40,133 nucleotides of DNA from an uncultured Prevotella sp. (GCA_902491375.1 CABUHE010000018.1:1-40133), one strand, 5' to 3'. Shown: positions 1-8,699, counted from the first letter of the stretch. Program-made: numbers and translations. Notes: a model not told the origin generated them from the sequence alone.

Positions 1-54
1 TCATTGATAAAAGCAGGCTTATTGCATAAGATTATTATACCGAACTCACGTTAA
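1..54. mobile_element. Probable terminal end of an insertion sequence
   Basis: The 15 bases at 41-55 (CGAACTCACGTTAAT) are the exact reverse complement of 39990-40004, which lies just before a transposase-like start codon at the other edge of the window. Terminal inverted repeats behave this way, so bases 1-54 are best read as the inside and tip of one copy of an IS. The plus strand carries an open frame from base 1 that ends in PNSR-stop at 52-54, inside the tip, as expected if a transposase gene runs to the end of the element. The rest of the element is outside the window, so family and target duplication cannot be checked. Confidence 0.5.
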
Positions 55-383
55 TAATACATTCCTTCGTATCTGTCGTCAGAGAATTCAGCTATTAGTA
101 ATTTGTATAGTCCTCTAGTTCTGTTTGAAAATTTCCATTTGCCATTTTTCATGTCATTGTGGAAATATCCGCTCGCAGTTTCATGTGAATTGCCTAAAGG
201 TGAGCTGTATGATTCTCTTTTTATCCAAAATCTTCCGTTGTAAATTCTGTTATTATTTGATATATCGTAAAAATAAATTGCGCGTCCGTCATGATAACGA
301 CCGGCATAGCTGCTTTTGCCGTTTGGATACATGGCAGATGGAAACACAGACATAATAAACTGTCTTATAAACAAACTTATCAT
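51..383 (-). pseudogene. MORN-like repeat protein, C-terminal end cut by IS
   Basis: The 110-residue frame holds repeated Gly/Asn/Lys/Trp motifs of the MORN-like kind common in Bacteroidota hypothetical proteins: YPNGK..YAGRYHDGR, then NGRFW, then GYFHNDMKNGKWKF, then EGMYY. The last motif breaks off after two tyrosines because the stop codon (51-53) is supplied by the TTAACGTGAG tip shared with the IS at the right edge. The protein is therefore probably a truncated product. The N-terminus has no clear signal peptide and no convincing ribosome binding site, so the 5' end may be incomplete too. Function is unknown; MORN-type repeats usually mediate surface or membrane contacts. It lies downstream of the structured element at 470-589 on the same strand. 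Confidence 0.45.
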
Positions 384-445
384 AAATGATACATACTTTC
401 ATCCTGCTCTCAGTCCCTTAGAGCATATTCTTGACTTTTGCATGA

Positions 446-589
446 AGCGTGGGGCCGATTTGCCATATCCATGATGAAGGTCGTAGGAATACCTAAAAGA
501 GAGATGTAGCTATAGCGGCCCACGCTAAGCGTGAGAACCACCTTGCCTTCGTCTCTCTTTAAATGAAAATTTCCTACGTTTTCATCATG
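446..589 (-). ncRNA. Candidate structured RNA or leader with long stem
   Basis: On the minus strand three segments pair in register with their partners: CATGATGAA (581-589) with TTCATCATG (470-478), CGTAGGAA (571-578) with TTCCTACG (482-489), and AAAGAGAGA (552-560) with TCTCTCTTT (496-504). The apex holds a perfect small hairpin, CACGCT/AGCGTG (521-533). The right arm of that hairpin can pair instead with GGCCCCACGCT (446-456), giving two mutually exclusive folds. A promoter sits about 70 bases upstream at 659-689. A 62-codon frame with a TTG start overlaps the element (410-598), but its sequence is dictated by the inverted repeats, so I treat it as non-coding. Whether it is a free RNA, an attenuator for the MORN-like frame or a mobile repeat cannot be told here. 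Confidence 0.45.
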
Positions 590-658
590 AGAAAGCAATG
601 CGCTTCTTGTATTTTTTATATCAAAATTTTATAGAGGCGGTTTTTCCCAACTCTTGTG

Positions 659-689
659 CAAAGATATGTTTTTTTTCAGTAAATGACAA
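659..689 (-). promoter_or_regulatory. Bacteroidota-type promoter for the structured element
   Basis: The minus strand reads TATCTTTG (659-666) with TTG 20 bases further upstream (687-689), matching the Bacteroidota vegetative consensus TTG-N19/20-TAnnTTTG. Transcription would start near 652, well before the structured element at 446-589. Confidence 0.6.
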
Positions 690-796
690 TTTTTTTCAAC
701 AAAAATATTTTAAAAGCATGAAATTTTGATGTCGTTTTTTTATTTTAGGATTATTTGTTGTTCATGGTTGTCATTCATTCTTTATTTTATGAATAA

Positions 797-830
797 AAAG
801 ACGGACAAGAGATATCTCTTGTCCGTCTTT
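797..830 (-). terminator. Terminator of the large secreted protein gene
   Basis: A perfect 34-base palindrome with a GAGATATCTC centre lies 40 bases after the stop codon at 870. On the minus strand it is followed by a T-rich stretch (TTTTTATTC), the form of an intrinsic terminator. Confidence 0.85.
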
Positions 831-869
831 GGGTGAGTTTCTAACAAATGTTTTTCCTGTTTCGTTTAC

Positions 870-3800
870 TTATTTCACTGCGATCTTGCCAGTTACTGTT
901 CCGTCAGCTGTCCTCATCTTGACAACATATACACCTGGAGCCAGTCTTGATGCGTCGTAGCGGCATACGCTTGTGCTTGTAGCCTTGCTGCCCATCTTTG
1001 AGCCAGAAGCTGAGTAAACTTCGAGACTCTTGATAGCGCTGGCAGGTGAGCTTGCCACGATAGTCTTGCTTGCTGTGTCGTAAGTAATGGCCGGAGTCTT
1101 AGCGGCAGTCTCAATTGTGTTAACGCCTACTGTGCCATAGCCGAGCAATGCGCGGATAGCCGGAGTTCCAAGTCCTGCAGCTGTCTGATCAAGTGCTGCC
1201 AGTGTTCCGTTGTTGTCCATAAGCAGGTAGAGCTGTCCGGGAGTAACGTTGTCTACTGCGAGTGCATATCCAGTATAAGATACAGTGAACATGTAGTCGC
1301 CCGGTTCGAGTTTCGTTGGTTCGTCAAACATGTAGTCAATCTGTCCTGTAGAATTGCCCTGATCGGCAGTCGTTGAGCATACTTCTTCGCCTATTGGCAG
1401 GTATCCTTCTGCGTCAGGTGTAGCTGTTGCGTCCCACTTGTAGATCGCGAGACCAATTTGTTCGCCTGAAACAACACCCCAACCAACAGAGATTCCCTTG
1501 ACTTCTGTCTCGTTATTGATGTGGAATACAATACCTGCAGTACATGGGTAGTCTTCGCCAACACCTATTGCGTGGTACTCGTCGTACATGCCGTCGGTTA
1601 CATAGTCATAAGCGTAAACGTCGTCTGTTACTTCCAGTGAAACTGATGCCGCGTTATCTGTCGGATTGTTGTCTTCCTCGCCGTCGATTGTTGCTTCTGC
1701 CATGATTTCTGTCATGCCTGGGTCAACTTCGCTAAGTGTAACAGGTACATTAACTGTCTCAGTCTCGGTTGCTGGTATATCTGTGAATGTAGCTGTACCG
1801 ATTTCCTTGTCACCAATAGTTAATGATACAGTTCCTGATGCAGGTTCTGAACCGTTATTCTTTACACTTACGCCTACTGTAAGGCCTTCAGCCTGAGACT
1901 TCGGAAGCTTAGACGGCAGGCTTGTGATGCCTGTTACAGTTACGTCATAAGGTGCAACTTCCGTAACGCTAGCGCTTCTCAGCATGAATGTAGCTTGTGG
2001 TAAATCCTGTTTGAAACCGAGAGAGTAAACACCATCTGAAGGTACTGTGAATGTAACCGCATTGTCTGTGAATACGTCCTCTGTGTAAATGTCTGTGAAC
2101 GATTCAACTGTACTCCATTCTGATACAGGTGTTCCATCCTTACCGATTATGATGTCATAGTTGTCATAAACTGCGAAGATGAAGTAGAACATTCCTGCCA
2201 TGTAGTTATAAGAGAGGCGGTATGCCTTGCCGGCCTTGAGGTTCATTCCTCTAGATACGAGTGGTGTTGTGCCATTGCAATAGAGAGCGTTGTAATATTC
2301 GCTGTCGTAAGCCCATGAGTCGTCGCTTGCCCATTCACCGCGCTGGCCCTCGTCTGTGAAGTCCACTGTGAACGGAATGTCTGTCGGAGTATAGTGGGTC
2401 GCAGTTGAAGCCTTGTAGTTGTTGTCGGTAACCTCTTCAGGATTCTGTCCGTCAGCAGGTGTTACGTCTGTAACTTTGATGCCGACTTCATACTTGCCTG
2501 CGGCTGACATGTCGACTGTCTCGTCTAAAGTAATTTCGACACTTCCGCCTGTAGGTACAACCATATCATACTTTTGCGTGCCCTTGACTGTGCCGTTTAC
2601 AGAGTATTCAACGGTGAAGTCTTTTGCGTCTGCTGTTCCCTTGTTTGAAACGACTGCACTTACTTTCTCAGCTTCGCCGAGTGAGCAGCTTGATATAGGT
2701 AATGTAACCTTGTCGACAGACAAGTCTGGTGTGCCTACATAAACGCCTTCAGAAATTTCGACTCTGTAGATGAATATGCCGTATTGATTAGCTTCAGATG
2801 TCGCGTGGATTGCAAAGTAGTATTCACCATCTTCGGTTGTATCAAAGTTAATGACACCGACGTAAGGCGCTTCTTCGTTTGCGGTGAAGCTGTCAAACTT
2901 CTTGAGTACTGTCATCTCACTGACGTCGTCAGTTTTTCCATATAATACTTCGAAACTTTCGTAATAGCCTGAGCCCATTGCATTGTAGTCAAGAACCACT
3001 TTATTAGTTCCTGCAGAGAGTTTTACCGGGCATACAGTTACGAGGTAGTCGTCTGATGCGTTTGTGGCGTTGTATAATATCTGTGCAGATTGTTCTTCAA
3101 GTGAGATTGCCCATGTGGTCGCATCGTTGTTGGCATCGATGATGTTCCACTCGTCAGCGCAGTCTTCTGTGTCAAACTCGCATACATAAGGTGAGGGTAG
3201 GGCTGCGATGTGGATAATCTTCTTGGTTACAGAGTTGTTGCCTGCCAGACCGTCCTTGTCATTATCAACAGCAACAGTTACAGTGTGAGTTCCTGGAGCA
3301 GAGAGATCTGCTTTTGCCTTGAATGTGTAGTTGATGCTTTCGCCCGGAGCGATCGGGGTGTCGACTGTCTCGCTTACTGTTTCGCCACCGTCAACAGTCA
3401 TCTTAGCAACAAATGATGTAACTTCTTCAGTACCGTTGTTGTAAATCTTTGCTGTAACGTCTTCTGCATCTGTGAGCTCCTTGCCTGACTCTGGTGCTGT
3501 GATTTCGCTTACACCGAGTTCAACAGGTGAGTCGCATGTCAACTCGACATTGTCTCCAGAGGTGAGAAGATTGACTGTGAATACATATTCATAGCCACCT
3601 CTGAAATAGTAGTTGTCGCCCTGTGATTCTCCACCGGCGATGTAAACAGTACCTGATGATGGTGTCGGGTTGAATACGTAGAAGTCATACTCTCCAGCTG
3701 GAACGTCGATAGAAGCTGATTCTCCGGCAACCATGAAGCCTTCCAAAACGGTTGCATTTTCAGGAATAAGGTAATCGGCTGCTCCGAAAATTTCATCAAG

Positions 3801-4184
3801 TGATGTCGTTCCATAGATTCCGCAGTCGCGGTCGAGAACGAGCTGATAACCTGATCCGTCTCCCCAGTCAGTCTCAACATAAAGAGTAATGCGTGCTTGG
3901 TCGCTTGCGATAGGTCTTGCATTAACCATTTTGGGAGCATTTACTCTCACTGGGTTTCCAATGCGGTTCCTGAGCAGGGCGCTCTGGGTCTTTGCAGCCG
4001 GCGCAACCTTTTGGGCTTTCTGTTGCATTGCTGCAATGTTCTTGCCGAATTTGCCACTACGCATAGCCTTTTCAGCCATCATTGTTCTAAACTTGACGCC
4101 CGGAGGTGATGATTGGGCGTTCGTCTGTGCATATGCTCCACAACACATTATGGCGCATAAAATGTAGATGAATAGATGCTTCAT
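870..4184 (-). CDS. Large secreted protein with CARDB-like repeats and sorting tail
   Basis: The 1104-residue protein begins with a signal peptide (about residues 1-19, ending GAYA-QTN). The body alternates CARDB-like Ig folds, which repeat an ELGVSEITAPESG...VTAKIYNNGT pattern, with beta-jelly segments of the choice-of-anchor J kind near 335-480 and 605-745. The last roughly 80 residues (SLEVYSASGSKMG....LAPGVYVVKMRTADG...GKIAVK) match the type A C-terminal sorting domain of type IX secretion substrates. Export and surface attachment are thus inferred; porQ, a type IX gene, is at 35.4 kb. No catalytic motif was recognised, so an adhesin or binding role is more likely than an enzyme. It is a single-gene unit with promoter at 4214-4244 and terminator at 797-830. 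Confidence 0.85.
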   Translation of the reverse strand: MKHLFIYILCAIMCCGAYAQTNAQSSPPGVKFRTMMAEKAMRSGKFGKNIAAMQQKAQKVAPAAKTQSALLRNRIGNPVRVNAPKMVNARPIASDQARITLYVETDWGDGSGYQLVLDRDCGIYGTTSLDEIFGAADYLIPENATVLEGFMVAGESASIDVPAGEYDFYVFNPTPSSGTVYIAGGESQGDNYYFRGGYEYVFTVNLLTSGDNVELTCDSPVELGVSEITAPESGKELTDAEDVTAKIYNNGTEEVTSFVAKMTVDGGETVSETVDTPIAPGESINYTFKAKADLSAPGTHTVTVAVDNDKDGLAGNNSVTKKIIHIAALPSPYVCEFDTEDCADEWNIIDANNDATTWAISLEEQSAQILYNATNASDDYLVTVCPVKLSAGTNKVVLDYNAMGSGYYESFEVLYGKTDDVSEMTVLKKFDSFTANEEAPYVGVINFDTTEDGEYYFAIHATSEANQYGIFIYRVEISEGVYVGTPDLSVDKVTLPISSCSLGEAEKVSAVVSNKGTADAKDFTVEYSVNGTVKGTQKYDMVVPTGGSVEITLDETVDMSAAGKYEVGIKVTDVTPADGQNPEEVTDNNYKASTATHYTPTDIPFTVDFTDEGQRGEWASDDSWAYDSEYYNALYCNGTTPLVSRGMNLKAGKAYRLSYNYMAGMFYFIFAVYDNYDIIIGKDGTPVSEWSTVESFTDIYTEDVFTDNAVTFTVPSDGVYSLGFKQDLPQATFMLRSASVTEVAPYDVTVTGITSLPSKLPKSQAEGLTVGVSVKNNGSEPASGTVSLTIGDKEIGTATFTDIPATETETVNVPVTLSEVDPGMTEIMAEATIDGEEDNNPTDNAASVSLEVTDDVYAYDYVTDGMYDEYHAIGVGEDYPCTAGIVFHINNETEVKGISVGWGVVSGEQIGLAIYKWDATATPDAEGYLPIGEEVCSTTADQGNSTGQIDYMFDEPTKLEPGDYMFTVSYTGYALAVDNVTPGQLYLLMDNNGTLAALDQTAAGLGTPAIRALLGYGTVGVNTIETAAKTPAITYDTASKTIVASSPASAIKSLEVYSASGSKMGSKATSTSVCRYDASRLAPGVYVVKMRTADGTVTGKIAVK

Positions 4185-4213
4185 AGCTAATTTTATTTAA
4201 ATTAAACACAATG

Positions 4214-4244
4214 CAAAGATAAGCAAATGAAATTAAAAAAGCAA
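4214..4244 (-). promoter_or_regulatory. Promoter of the CARDB-like secreted protein gene
   Basis: The minus strand shows TATCTTTG (4214-4221) and TTG 20 bases upstream (4242-4244). The start codon follows at 4184, giving a short leader. Confidence 0.75.
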
Positions 4245-4632
4245 ATTATATTATACTTTTTTGTATGTAGGTGGTAAAATATTTTGATTTCGTCTATTTT
4301 TACATTAATATAAATGTATTCTTTACACACAAAAGTTTTTACTTAAATTTTATAAATTAGCATGTTAAATTTTCGGTGATTAATTCATTAAATATTTATC
4401 AATTAATGATTAAAAGTGTAATAAGGACATTCTATTTGTGAAAATAGGACATTAATGCCTGTTTCTGCTCAAAGTGTAAGTTTGCATAGTTATACTGTAT
4501 AATATTAGTATACATTATTTAATTTATGTCAGAATTCAGGCTTTTTGGGGACTGTTTTGTAATTTTATGAATATTCGAGTTGTTTTTATATGGATATTAT
4601 CGTATAAACCACTGATAATCAAATGGTTATAT

Positions 4633-4720
4633 AAAGAGCACCTTTTGCTTTGTGAAAGATGCCGTTTTACCTTGCAAAAGAGTATGTTTCGCAATGCGAA
4701 AGGTGCCCTTTTATAACACG
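4633..4720. repeat. 22-base periodic array, copy A (4 units)
   Basis: Four contiguous units of exactly 22 bases begin at 4633, 4655, 4677 and 4699. Each starts with AAAG and has TTT at positions 11-13, so most units form an imperfect palindrome of the type AAAGR-N4-YCTTTT followed by 8 variable bases. The same layout recurs at 14489, 26725 and 31544. The reverse complement fits the same rule, so orientation is ambiguous. It lies in a 1.1 kb gap between the promoter of the secreted protein gene and the macrodomain gene. Confidence 0.75.
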
Positions 4721-4946
4721 GTATAGGGCTTGTCTGTGTGTCGTTTCTACTCATGAGCAAAATTTCAGGATGCGAAGTGAGGGATATAGGATTTTTTATT
4801 AAATTTGCAGAAATCATGAATGTGGATGTTTTCATGCACTTGTGGATTGTCAACAACAAAGATATTTCATTTCAATGTTGTCCTGCAAAATTTATTTGTA
4901 CGGATAATATCTTAGGAAAGTGATAGGAAAATGAATGTACGTTTGC

Positions 4947-5219
4947 CCATAACCTCGCTCTGTATCTAAAAACAGTCAGATAAAGGAATATTTGGAACGG
5001 TTTCTCGAAAGATTGTATAAGTTATACCCTTTCGACAAATTAGCATCATGCTTTATAGGCTTTGGTGACTCTTACAAAGTAAAAGTTGTGGATTATGATA
5101 TGCTGATAGAATATCTGAATGCGAGTATTCCAAAATGTGCAGTAGCGCAGATGGATAGAGCTGTAAAAGGAATATTGATTGTTGAAAAACGCTATTGGCC
5201 TGACTTTTCATGTTTTTAA
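4947..5219 (+). pseudogene. Short open frame, possible gene remnant
   Basis: An open frame runs from a stop codon at about 4945 to 5219. It encodes a plausible globular peptide with motifs such as YLERFLERLYKLYPFDKL and VVDYDMLIEYL. There is no ATG; the only usable start is TTG at 4992, giving 75 residues, and no clear ribosome binding site precedes it. The amino-acid composition looks protein-like, so it may be the 3' remnant of a lost gene. I do not recognise the family. Confidence 0.25.
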
Positions 5220-5323
5220 ACGGTTTATTATATTAAGCTTGCGTTATATAATTAGAGTTATAGATATTTGCTGAAAAATAGATATTGTTTTTTATTTCAA
5301 ATAAAGAGGAAAGGAGATTATTT

Positions 5324-5854
5324 ATGAAAAATATATCAGAAACCGTACGGGTGGTAATTGGCGACATAACACGTCTGGAAGTTGATGCCATAGTGAATGC
5401 GGCTAACAATAGTCTGCTGGGCGGCGGTGGTGTTGACGGTGCCATTCATAGAGCAGCCGGAAGGGAACTGCTGGAGGAATGTCGGAAACTTGGCGGCTGT
5501 CCTACTGGAGAAAGTAAGATGACTGATGCCTATAAGTTACCTTGCAAAAAGATTATACATACAGTCGGCCCTGTATGGCGAGGCGGCAATAACCATGAAG
5601 CTGAACTGCTGGCGTCGTGTTATGACACTGCTTTGACCTTAGCCGAAAACAATAATATTCTCAGCATAGCTTTTCCTTGCATCAGTACAGGTGTATATAA
5701 CTTCCCGCATGAGGAAGCCGCAAAGATAGCACTTAATACAATCTTTAAGCATATAGAAAGCGGCAGATACAAAGGCAAAATAATCCTTTGTTGTTTCTTG
5801 GAAGAAGATGCGGAGATTTATGAAAGACTTCTGAAAACTGGTTTATATAAATAA
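5324..5854 (+). CDS. Macrodomain ADP-ribose-binding protein
   Basis: The 176-residue protein is a stand-alone macrodomain. The ADP-ribose-binding loops are clear: VGD-like VIGDITRLEVDAIVNAANN near residues 11-29, the Gly-rich GGGGVDGAIHRAAG near 34-47, and the phosphate loop STGVYNFP in the second half. This arrangement matches the YmdB/MacroD type that removes O-acetyl from O-acetyl-ADP-ribose or mono-ADP-ribose from proteins; which of these applies here is not visible. The ATG at 5324 is chosen because GGAAAGGAG lies just upstream; an alternative frame start at 5285 lacks this. It stands alone, with a strong hairpin after it, and is one of the few plus-strand genes of the left part. Confidence 0.9.
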   Translation: MKNISETVRVVIGDITRLEVDAIVNAANNSLLGGGGVDGAIHRAAGRELLEECRKLGGCPTGESKMTDAYKLPCKKIIHTVGPVWRGGNNHEAELLASCYDTALTLAENNNILSIAFPCISTGVYNFPHEEAAKIALNTIFKHIESGRYKGKIILCCFLEEDAEIYERLLKTGLYK

Positions 5855-5867
5855 GTTGGGATTATGG

Positions 5868-5912
5868 GGCACTATAAAATATTTTCATTTACACAAAATA
5901 TTTTATAGTGCC
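5868..5912. terminator. Bidirectional terminator between convergent genes
   Basis: Two perfect 18-base arms (GGCACTATAAAATATTTT and its complement) enclose a 9-base loop, 14 bases after the macrodomain stop and 112 bases after the convergent pectate lyase gene. The A/T-rich arms would serve either direction. Confidence 0.75.
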
Positions 5913-6023
5913 ATGTTTTATGTCCATTGTCCCAGCGTGGCTTGATGTTTTGCAGTATAGGCTTGTCTAAGGCGTATAATCTGTATTTTGATTAAACGGT
6001 TATTTGATTTATGTTGTTTCAAT

Positions 6024-7586
6024 TCATTTTTTTATGACCTTTGATGCCTTTATCCGTCCATTTGAGTCAACTTCCTTTTTTATGTTTATTCCTCTTTCTT
6101 GTGATGAAAGTTTCATTCCGTCGAGCGAATAATATTGTGTTGAAACGGTTTTGTTGGCGGCAGTTTCTGTTATTCCCGTCTCTACTTCGGTTATTCTGTT
6201 GCCGTCTGTGTCGTATGTATATGCCGTCGGACTGTCTTTTATAGCTTTTGCATATTCGTCAATATCTTCTGCCGGAATATTCTCGGTGTAGGCCTTGTAT
6301 ATTTCAATCTTTCCTGCGCCGGCATATTTTTTTACAATTTCAGGCACGTCGGCAGTCTTGTCGAGCTTGTTCACTGTATAGCCCGGAGCGGTCTGTTCAG
6401 GCGTCCAGTCTGTATAGTTTACGCTGTATATTTCGTCTATCTTTGTATTGTCGATATTTTCATAACCTTCCATCAGCCTGCGGCAGTTTTCATAGATAAT
6501 GTCAAAACCATCTGTCTTGTTTATGTTGAGAGAGCCTTCGCGGTCAGAGCGGATAGGGGCTTTACTGTCTTTGAAGTAGCATGCTTCAACATATCCGACA
6601 GCTTTTGAACGCACATCCCAGCCGTCTTCGCTGCCAACCATGTAGTTGTTGTAGTAGTGTAGATTGCCTCCGCGCTGCAATGGCAGGCGGGATCCGGCTA
6701 TGTTGTCAAACCAGTTGTGGTGCATCGAGATAGTGCGGCAGTTGTCGAATACGTCGCTGTCGCCCTTTCCGAACAGACAGGCTTTATCGTGATCGTGGAA
6801 ATGGTTGTAGCTGAACGTCATCCACTGCACGTTGTTCTTGCAGTCCAGCAGTCCGTCGTAGCGGTCTTTGTTGGCAGCGTTGCCGTTGAAGAATTCGCAG
6901 TGGTCTACCCAGATATGTGCTCCCCAGTCGGTTTTCGCGCTGTTCTTGTCAGCTTGTATGCTTATACAGTCGGGGTCGCCTATCTCTACTTGTCTTCCGT
7001 CGCGGTAGGCAACAATCTTGTTCTCGCCTGATTTAAGTATTGGCACGCCGTTCATTGTGAACCGGCAGTTGCGGATTATGATGTTGTCGACGCTTTGCAT
7101 CACGAATGTTATACGTGAGAACAGCGGTGCCTGGCCGGTTTCAGGGTTTGTTACTCCAATTAGAGTTTTGTCGGGTGCAACCATTATTCGTTCTCCGTAT
7201 GTTGTAGCTACGCCTTGGCTGCCGTCCTGTACGTCGCACAGATGTCCTGTGGCAAGGTCGTCGACATAGCATTCTATGCCTGTGTCCATGTCGTGGTCTA
7301 CAATTATCACGTATGGAGCTTTTGCCTGCAAGTAGGCTTGCAGTTGCTGTAATGTTCTGGCGTAAACGGTCTTACCGCCTTCTCCTCCTGTTGTTCCTCC
7401 TTCGCGGTAGTGTGCAGTGCCTTCGTTGCCTGCGACTGCTGCAAAGCCGTCTATGCCGAAATTGCGTCCGTCAACGTTCTGCGCGTTTATTACAGACGTT
7501 GCTCCATGTAGCAGCATTGTTGCTGCGATAATGCGCAGTAAAGGTTTACGTAGGCTTTTCTTGTTTGTTCTTTTGATTAGTTTCAT
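6024..7586 (-). CDS. Secreted pectate lyase, PL1-like
   Basis: The 520-residue protein has an N-terminal signal (basic start, hydrophobic core to about residue 36) and a parallel beta-helix with the family PL1 signature: IWVDHCEF (225-232), DGLLDCK (244-250) carrying likely calcium-binding acids, and GSRLPLQRGGNLHYYNN (298-314) holding the candidate catalytic arginine. It should cleave polygalacturonate by beta-elimination outside the cytoplasm. The C-terminus (YYSLDGMK.....GRIKASKVIKK) resembles the degenerate sorting tails of Prevotella secreted proteins. No SusC/SusD pair is adjacent, but a rhamnosidase operon at 14.8-19.9 kb would act on the same polymer class. The gene is transcribed alone. 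Confidence 0.9.
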   Translation of the reverse strand: MKLIKRTNKKSLRKPLLRIIAATMLLHGATSVINAQNVDGRNFGIDGFAAVAGNEGTAHYREGGTTGGEGGKTVYARTLQQLQAYLQAKAPYVIIVDHDMDTGIECYVDDLATGHLCDVQDGSQGVATTYGERIMVAPDKTLIGVTNPETGQAPLFSRITFVMQSVDNIIIRNCRFTMNGVPILKSGENKIVAYRDGRQVEIGDPDCISIQADKNSAKTDWGAHIWVDHCEFFNGNAANKDRYDGLLDCKNNVQWMTFSYNHFHDHDKACLFGKGDSDVFDNCRTISMHHNWFDNIAGSRLPLQRGGNLHYYNNYMVGSEDGWDVRSKAVGYVEACYFKDSKAPIRSDREGSLNINKTDGFDIIYENCRRLMEGYENIDNTKIDEIYSVNYTDWTPEQTAPGYTVNKLDKTADVPEIVKKYAGAGKIEIYKAYTENIPAEDIDEYAKAIKDSPTAYTYDTDGNRITEVETGITETAANKTVSTQYYSLDGMKLSSQERGINIKKEVDSNGRIKASKVIKK

Positions 7587-7665
7587 GATTATATTGTTTA
7601 TAGAAAGTTATGCTTATTGAAATAATAAATTCGTCGGGTATCAGCCTGCCTGTGGCGAATTTAAT

Positions 7666-7698
7666 CCCGGAGGACGTTATAAAGATACGTCCTCCGGG
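7666..7698 (-). terminator. Terminator of the YitT-family gene
   Basis: Arms CCCGGAGGACGT (7666-7677) and ACGTCCTCCGGG (7687-7698) are perfectly complementary and lie 46 bases past the YitT stop. The minus-strand loop carries TATCTTTA, one base off the -7 consensus, so the hairpin could overlap the promoter of the pectate lyase gene downstream. Confidence 0.75.
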
Positions 7699-7743
7699 TG
7701 TTTATTGATTATGAGATTTTAGTTCTCTTTTAGAAAGATGCGT

Positions 7744-8640
7744 TTACTTCATCTTGTCGAAACCTTCACCGAATACACCGTGACAAAGTGTCTGCGATAC
7801 CATAGCTTCAGGATCAATAATCTTTATTGTGTTTAGTATTCCGTGAGCTTCATACTTACGTGCAAGTACTATAAGCAGGTCAACCTCGTGTTTTGAATAC
7901 CATCCCTTGCCGGGAATCAGTGTTACACCGCGGTGAAGCTGTTGATTGATTACATCTGCAATTTTATCGTACTGCTTTGATATGATGATAAACTGCATTG
8001 TTTGTTTAGAACCGTTTACTACGTAGTCACACGCATAGCTGTAGATCAGGGTGAAAGCGATACCGTAAACGATAGGTTCCATACTGTGGAAAAGCAGATA
8101 AGAAGATCCTATGATGCAGGTGTCAATCAGTTGGATGGCACGTCCGAAATTCATGTGCAGATACTTGTTGAGCATTGCTATCAGGATATCTGTACCTCCG
8201 GTTGATCCATTGTGTGAGAATACTATTCCTAAACCAGCGCCACATAGTACACTTCCTATAAGCAGATGCATGAACTTATCCTCGCCTGGAGTAACCATAG
8301 GATAGGCTTCGAAAACAGGTTGCAGGGCACCGATCATAGCTGAAAGTATGGTAACGCCGATTACAGTTCGTACCGTGAACTGACGCCCCAGCGTACGGAA
8401 GGCTATCAGCACCATCAGAATATTGATACTCCAAATGGATATTGCAGGTGGTATCTTGAAACCGTAAAACAGCAACGCTGCTATACCTGACGCTCCACCC
8501 ATTACAATCTGGTCGGGGAGTATGAATGCAGTATAACCAAACGAATAGAGCAATATTCCCAAACAAATGAATACCAAATCCTTTAATCCTTGTCGCTTTA
8601 ATTTGATATGGATGTGGGTTAAGTCTGAAATCTTATTCAT
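7744..8640 (-). CDS. YitT family membrane protein (DUF161/DUF2179)
   Basis: The 298-residue protein has about five hydrophobic helices in its N-terminal two thirds (LVFICLGILLYSFGYTAFILP, then GGASGIAALLFYG and so on) and a soluble C-terminal domain with GKGWYSKHEVDLLIVLARK, the DUF2179 signature of YitT proteins. It sits in the inner membrane; the transported substrate is not known for the family. The start is set at 8640 because the -7 element lies at 8662-8669, which rules out the longer frame from 8691. It is a single-gene unit ending at the hairpin 7666-7698. Confidence 0.88.
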   Translation of the reverse strand: MNKISDLTHIHIKLKRQGLKDLVFICLGILLYSFGYTAFILPDQIVMGGASGIAALLFYGFKIPPAISIWSINILMVLIAFRTLGRQFTVRTVIGVTILSAMIGALQPVFEAYPMVTPGEDKFMHLLIGSVLCGAGLGIVFSHNGSTGGTDILIAMLNKYLHMNFGRAIQLIDTCIIGSSYLLFHSMEPIVYGIAFTLIYSYACDYVVNGSKQTMQFIIISKQYDKIADVINQQLHRGVTLIPGKGWYSKHEVDLLIVLARKYEAHGILNTIKIIDPEAMVSQTLCHGVFGEGFDKMK

Positions 8641-8661
8641 AGTATTTCTATAATTTGTCCG

Positions 8662-8691
8662 CAAAGATAATGCAAATTGGTCGCAATGCAA
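8662..8691 (-). promoter_or_regulatory. Promoter of the YitT-family gene
   Basis: TATCTTTG on the minus strand (8662-8669) with TTG 19 bases upstream (8689-8691). It fixes the start codon at 8640. Confidence 0.7.
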
Positions 8692-8699
8692 AATTATAG

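Larger units (their letters stand above)
4245..5323. other. Long AT-rich intergenic region
   Basis: Apart from repeat array A (4633-4720) and a short open frame ending at 5219, this kilobase shows no recognisable gene. Short frames across the array are dictated by the repeat units and look spurious. No tRNA was seen. Confidence 0.5.

Noticed and set aside
410..598. 62-codon frame on the minus strand overlapping the structured element
   Set aside because: It needs a TTG start, and its sequence is set by nested inverted repeats with perfect pairing, so RNA structure explains it better than coding.
4633..4720. CRISPR array
   Set aside because: Units are contiguous 22-base palindromic cores with no constant repeat and no spacers of typical length, and no cas genes are present.
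4536..4859. 107-residue minus-strand frame across repeat array A
   Set aside because: Most of it is the 22-base units read as codons; no ribosome binding site and no plausible domain.
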